The notes under the pieces are model-generated. The model searched no databases. It was not told the DNA's origin and saw only the letters and a program-made list of their open reading frames with translations. A stretch of DNA of 7,560 bases, from positions 1-7,560 of the forward strand of contig CAKUXU010000038.1 in the NCBI GenBank assembly GCA_934700635.1, given 5' to 3'. The position numbers and the translations under genes were made by a program. This document shows, one piece after another, positions 5,840-7,560 of the stretch (position 1 is its first letter; each line of letters opens with the position of its first letter). This DNA comes from an uncultured Eubacteriales bacterium (GTDB lineage: Bacteria; Bacillota; Clostridia; Oscillospirales; Acutalibacteraceae).

Positions 5840-7054
5840 TTAGCCTTTTAAAATTTCTTTTGGAAAACATTTATTTTTCATCGCATATGTAAGATCCAAA
5901 ACTTCTACATCGCAGTTTTCTTCACTTACATCAATTTTTTTATCATAAGGGACAGAAATTACAAAACGATCCCTTTCATTAACATATACTTTTTTCTTTT
6001 CCCCGTTTTCGGTACAAAACTCATTTTCTTTCCACAGGTTTTCATCAAAATTAAATTCTACTTCATTTGATGTAAAAATGCCACTAATTTTTTTTAAATT
6101 ATTGTCACTACAAAAATAAGGTGAAATTGTTCTCTTTTCTCCGCCGAGTTCTTTTAAAGTTATTCCTTTGTTATTTAAAGAATACAACCATCTTGTGAAA
6201 GAATATTTTATTCCGTCATAGCTATCGACTGGTATTTTACGACTGAACAAAATCAAAGGTCTTTTTTCGCATAAAAATTTTTTAAATTTTGCTTTACTTT
6301 CTATTGCATATGATATTCCACATTTTTCCTTTACAATGTTTGCAAAAGAAATCTCTTCAGGAGTGCTTTTGGAATCTAGTGCCATTGCTGCATAAATTCT
6401 AGCATCAGCAACTGTCAATAATCCTTTTTTTAATGAGAATACTAACTTATTTTTTGCATCAATATAATAATCTTTTCCTGAAACGTTGACTTTTTCTAAA
6501 TCGCTTTTTCCTTTAAGATTTTCATCTTCGCAATTTTTATCTAGCAAAACTACATTATCCAAATCAATACGTAAACCTTCATTAAATTTTAAAGTAGCAA
6601 CTGAACCTGTACAACATATATCCAAATTATCAATATCATTAGTAATTTCATTAAGTGGTACAAATTTCTCTTCCTCAACACCATCTTTGTTTTTTTCAAT
6701 TACCTTTAAGATGATCATATCTTTTATTTTTTTAACAAGTTCATTCTTATCACCTGCAAAAGAATCATAAGTTCTTTCCCACGCAGCTATTTTTAAAATA
6801 TTATCAGGGGTTTCTTTAATTCTACTAGTAAAGATTAGTGGTCTATTAACGAGATACTCAAAATCTCTTACTTTGTCTACAAATCTTTCAGGTGGTAAAA
6901 CAACTTTTTTCTCCCAAAAGTATGGGTCCCATCTCGGACTAATTTTTGCTGTTACAGTACTATCCGGATTATATGCATATGTCGGAACGACTGCACCGGA
7001 AATTGATAAAACAGAAAGCATTGCTGCTATAGATTTTGAAAATTTCTTATTCAT
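5840..7054 (-). CDS. Secreted protein of unknown function with apparent internal duplication, 404 aa
   Basis: I do not recognise the family. With the start at 7054 the product has 404 residues. A Sec signal peptide is clear: a KK-rich start, a hydrophobic core (about 9-23) and cleavage after VPTYA (residue 27). No later membrane helix or LPXTG anchor is seen, so it is probably released. The mature part begins with an aromatic segment (PRWDPYFWEKK, 40-50). Two copies of a pattern follow in the same order: NRPLIFTSRI (70-79) and KRPLILFSRK (264-273); YYIDAKNKLVFSL (196-208) and VYVNERDRFVISV (356-368); then helical segments VADARIYAAM (215-224) and VLDLTYAM (385-392). The ADAR segment recalls the helix of dockerin-like repeats, but no DxNxDG loop precedes it. 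There are nine Cys. The longer reading from 7117 is rejected because AGGAGG (7059-7064) sits just before 7054. Confidence 0.88.
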   Translation of the reverse strand: MNKKFSKSIAAMLSVLSISGAVVPTYAYNPDSTVTAKISPRWDPYFWEKKVVLPPERFVDKVRDFEYLVNRPLIFTSRIKETPDNILKIAAWERTYDSFAGDKNELVKKIKDMIILKVIEKNKDGVEEEKFVPLNEITNDIDNLDICCTGSVATLKFNEGLRIDLDNVVLLDKNCEDENLKGKSDLEKVNVSGKDYYIDAKNKLVFSLKKGLLTVADARIYAAMALDSKSTPEEISFANIVKEKCGISYAIESKAKFKKFLCEKRPLILFSRKIPVDSYDGIKYSFTRWLYSLNNKGITLKELGGEKRTISPYFCSDNNLKKISGIFTSNEVEFNFDENLWKENEFCTENGEKKKVYVNERDRFVISVPYDKKIDVSEENCDVEVLDLTYAMKNKCFPKEILKG

Positions 7055-7123
7055 AACTCCTCCTGAAATTATATAAAATTTTTCGTTTGAAATATTGATA
7101 GTCAAACATATATTCAATATTTT

Positions 7124-7140
7124 TGTAATGATTTATTACA
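7124..7140. promoter_or_regulatory. Dyad TGTAAT-N5-ATTACA at the predicted transcription start
   Basis: TGTAAT (7124-7129) and ATTACA (7135-7140) are perfect inverted halves around a five-base centre, seven bases past the -10 box of the minus-strand promoter. The position fits a repressor operator. The regulator is unknown. Confidence 0.4.
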
Positions 7141-7146
7141 TAATAT

Positions 7147-7175
7147 ATAATACTACTTTGAATTCATATTTTCAA
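7147..7175 (-). promoter_or_regulatory. Promoter of the secreted-protein gene
   Basis: Read on the - strand, TTGAAA (7175-7170) and TATTAT (7152-7147) are separated by 17 bases, each one mismatch from the sigma-A consensus. Transcription would begin near 7140 and give a leader of about 86 bases. A closer TTGACT (7105-7100) has no -10 at proper spacing, and the TATAAT at 7073-7068 is too near the Shine-Dalgarno. Confidence 0.65.
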
Positions 7176-7180
7176 CCCCT

Positions 7181-7192
7181 TTTTACGTAAAA
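7181..7192. promoter_or_regulatory. Perfect 12-bp palindrome just upstream of the -35 box
   Basis: TTTTACGTAAAA is a perfect palindrome, six bases from the -35 of the minus-strand promoter. It is a possible activator or repressor site; in AT-rich DNA a chance palindrome of this size is not excluded. Confidence 0.3.
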
Positions 7193-7270
7193 TTAAAATG
7201 TTCTTACATAATTAATAAAAAATCATATTAAAAATTTTAGAAATAAACAAATTGAATAAATAAAATTCAA

Positions 7271-7306
7271 AATAAAAAATAGAAGTATTAAATAATTAAT
7301 ACCTCT
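7271..7306 (-). terminator. Second, tandem terminator-like hairpin on the minus strand
   Basis: Read on the - strand, AGAGGTATTAA (7306-7296) pairs with TTAATACTTCT (7291-7281) around a TTAT loop. There is one G-U wobble, and ATTTTTTATT follows (7280-7271). It lies about 45 bases beyond the acyl carrier protein terminator, so it may be a backup or may end a short transcript. Confidence 0.55.
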
Positions 7307-7350
7307 AGAAATTTTTAATTTAATGTAACAAATTGAAACTAACTATATTT

Positions 7351-7386
7351 TATTAAATAAAAATGTGGCTTTTATAAGCCACATTT
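7351..7386 (-). terminator. Intrinsic terminator of the acyl carrier protein gene
   Basis: AAATGTGGCTT (7361-7371) and its perfect complement AAGCCACATTT (7376-7386) form an 11-bp stem with a four-base loop. On the - strand it is followed by TTATTTAATA after the TTT of the stem foot. It begins eight bases after the stop codon at 7395-7397. Confidence 0.85.
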
Positions 7387-7394
7387 ACTTAATT

Positions 7395-7560
7395 TTAAGA
7401 AAGTCCAGTAACATCTGAAACATAATTTACTATATCTCCAACAGTTGTTATAGATTCTATAATATCATCATCGGATTCTATATCAATGTCGAATTCATCT
7501 TCCACAGAAGCCAAAAGATCTGCTAAATCAAGTGAATCTGCCTCCAAGTCATTAAATAAA
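7395..7560 (-). CDS. acpP: Acyl carrier protein (3' end only)
   Basis: The gene enters from the right edge on the minus strand; 54 complete codons and the stop (7397-7395) are present, with no start in the window. The visible protein begins LFNDLEADSLDLADLL, the typical DSL motif of acyl carrier proteins. Its Ser (codon 7535-7533) is the expected 4'-phosphopantetheine attachment site, so the protein would carry growing acyl chains in fatty acid synthesis. It continues with an acidic helix region (VEDEFDIDIESDDDI) and the usual third/fourth helix segment (TTVGDIVNYVSDV), ending at TGLS. About 20 N-terminal residues should lie outside. A polyketide, D-alanyl or other specialised carrier protein cannot be excluded from a fragment, but the acidic helix and TVGD.V pattern fit the fatty-acid type. 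A strong terminator follows at once. Confidence 0.92.
   Translation of the reverse strand, partial: LFNDLEADSLDLADLLASVEDEFDIDIESDDDIIESITTVGDIVNYVSDVTGLS

Larger units (their letters stand above)
7055..7394. other. 340-base non-coding region between the two minus-strand genes
   Basis: No convincing gene lies here on either strand. The stretch is extremely AT-rich. Read on the minus strand it holds, in order, the acyl carrier protein terminator, a second hairpin with a T-tract, an unstructured AT-rich spacer, a palindrome, the promoter, a dyad and the leader of the secreted-protein gene. Confidence 0.7.

Noticed and set aside
6486..7076. Plus-strand ORFs opposite the secreted-protein gene
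   Set aside because: They have Ser/Phe-rich composition typical of the antisense of an AT-rich gene, and no ribosome-binding site or promoter was seen.
7068..7105. Promoter TTGACT (7105-7100) with TATAAT (7073-7068) on the minus strand
   Set aside because: The spacer is 26 bases and transcription would begin inside the Shine-Dalgarno.
7055..7117. Longer N-terminus of the secreted protein (start at 7117)
   Set aside because: It would place 21 residues before a textbook signal peptide and read through the AGGAGG Shine-Dalgarno in front of 7054.
7246..7337. Direct repeat AACAAATTGAA at 7246-7256 and 7327-7337
   Set aside because: Two 11-base copies in very AT-rich DNA are not enough to claim an attachment site, origin or mobile-element footprint.

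Overview
The window is an AT-rich, low-GC Gram-positive-like segment. Ribosome-binding sites are AGGAGG-type and some starts are TTG. The gene content (mraY, ftsW/spoVE, murG, a sporulation gene spoVAD, and the anaerobe-associated GGGtGRT/NifU-like pair) points to an anaerobic, probably spore-forming member of the Clostridia/Tissierellia. The genus cannot be named from the sequence.

Region 1 (1-4324, + strand) reads as one operon. It starts inside mraY (3' end only), then ftsW/spoVE and murG. These are the lipid I, septal glycan polymerase and lipid II steps of peptidoglycan synthesis. murD, which often lies between mraY and ftsW, is absent here. Directly behind murG, with a Shine-Dalgarno overlapping the murG stop, comes an intact NifU-like Fe-S scaffold gene with a TTG start. 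After it comes a GGGtGRT-family gene that appears broken: its N-terminal 43 codons and its conserved C-terminal ~230 codons lie in different frames, and roughly 58 residues of the family are missing at the junction.

Region 2 (4325-5825, + strand) is a separate unit. An AT-rich spacer holds a possible weak terminator and overlapping promoter candidates. They are followed by an unrecognised 58-codon gene (TTG start), a strong 16-bp hairpin with a T-tract, and spoVAD, the dipicolinic-acid-uptake protein of spores. spoVAD stands alone, without spoVAC or spoVAE. The hairpin ends about 9 bases before the spoVAD ribosome-binding site, so it must either be read through or act as a leader attenuator. 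A bidirectional terminator closes the region.

Region 3 (5826-7560, - strand) holds a secreted protein of unknown function (404 aa) with a clear signal peptide and what looks like an internal two-fold duplication. Behind it is a 340-base non-coding stretch with a good promoter, two dyad-symmetric operator-like sites and two terminator hairpins. The window ends in the C-terminal part of an acyl carrier protein gene that enters from the right edge.

The most notable observations are the deleted and frameshifted GGGtGRT gene beside its intact partner, the orphan spoVAD with a hairpin leader behind an unknown small gene, and the duplicated secreted protein with dyads around its promoter.
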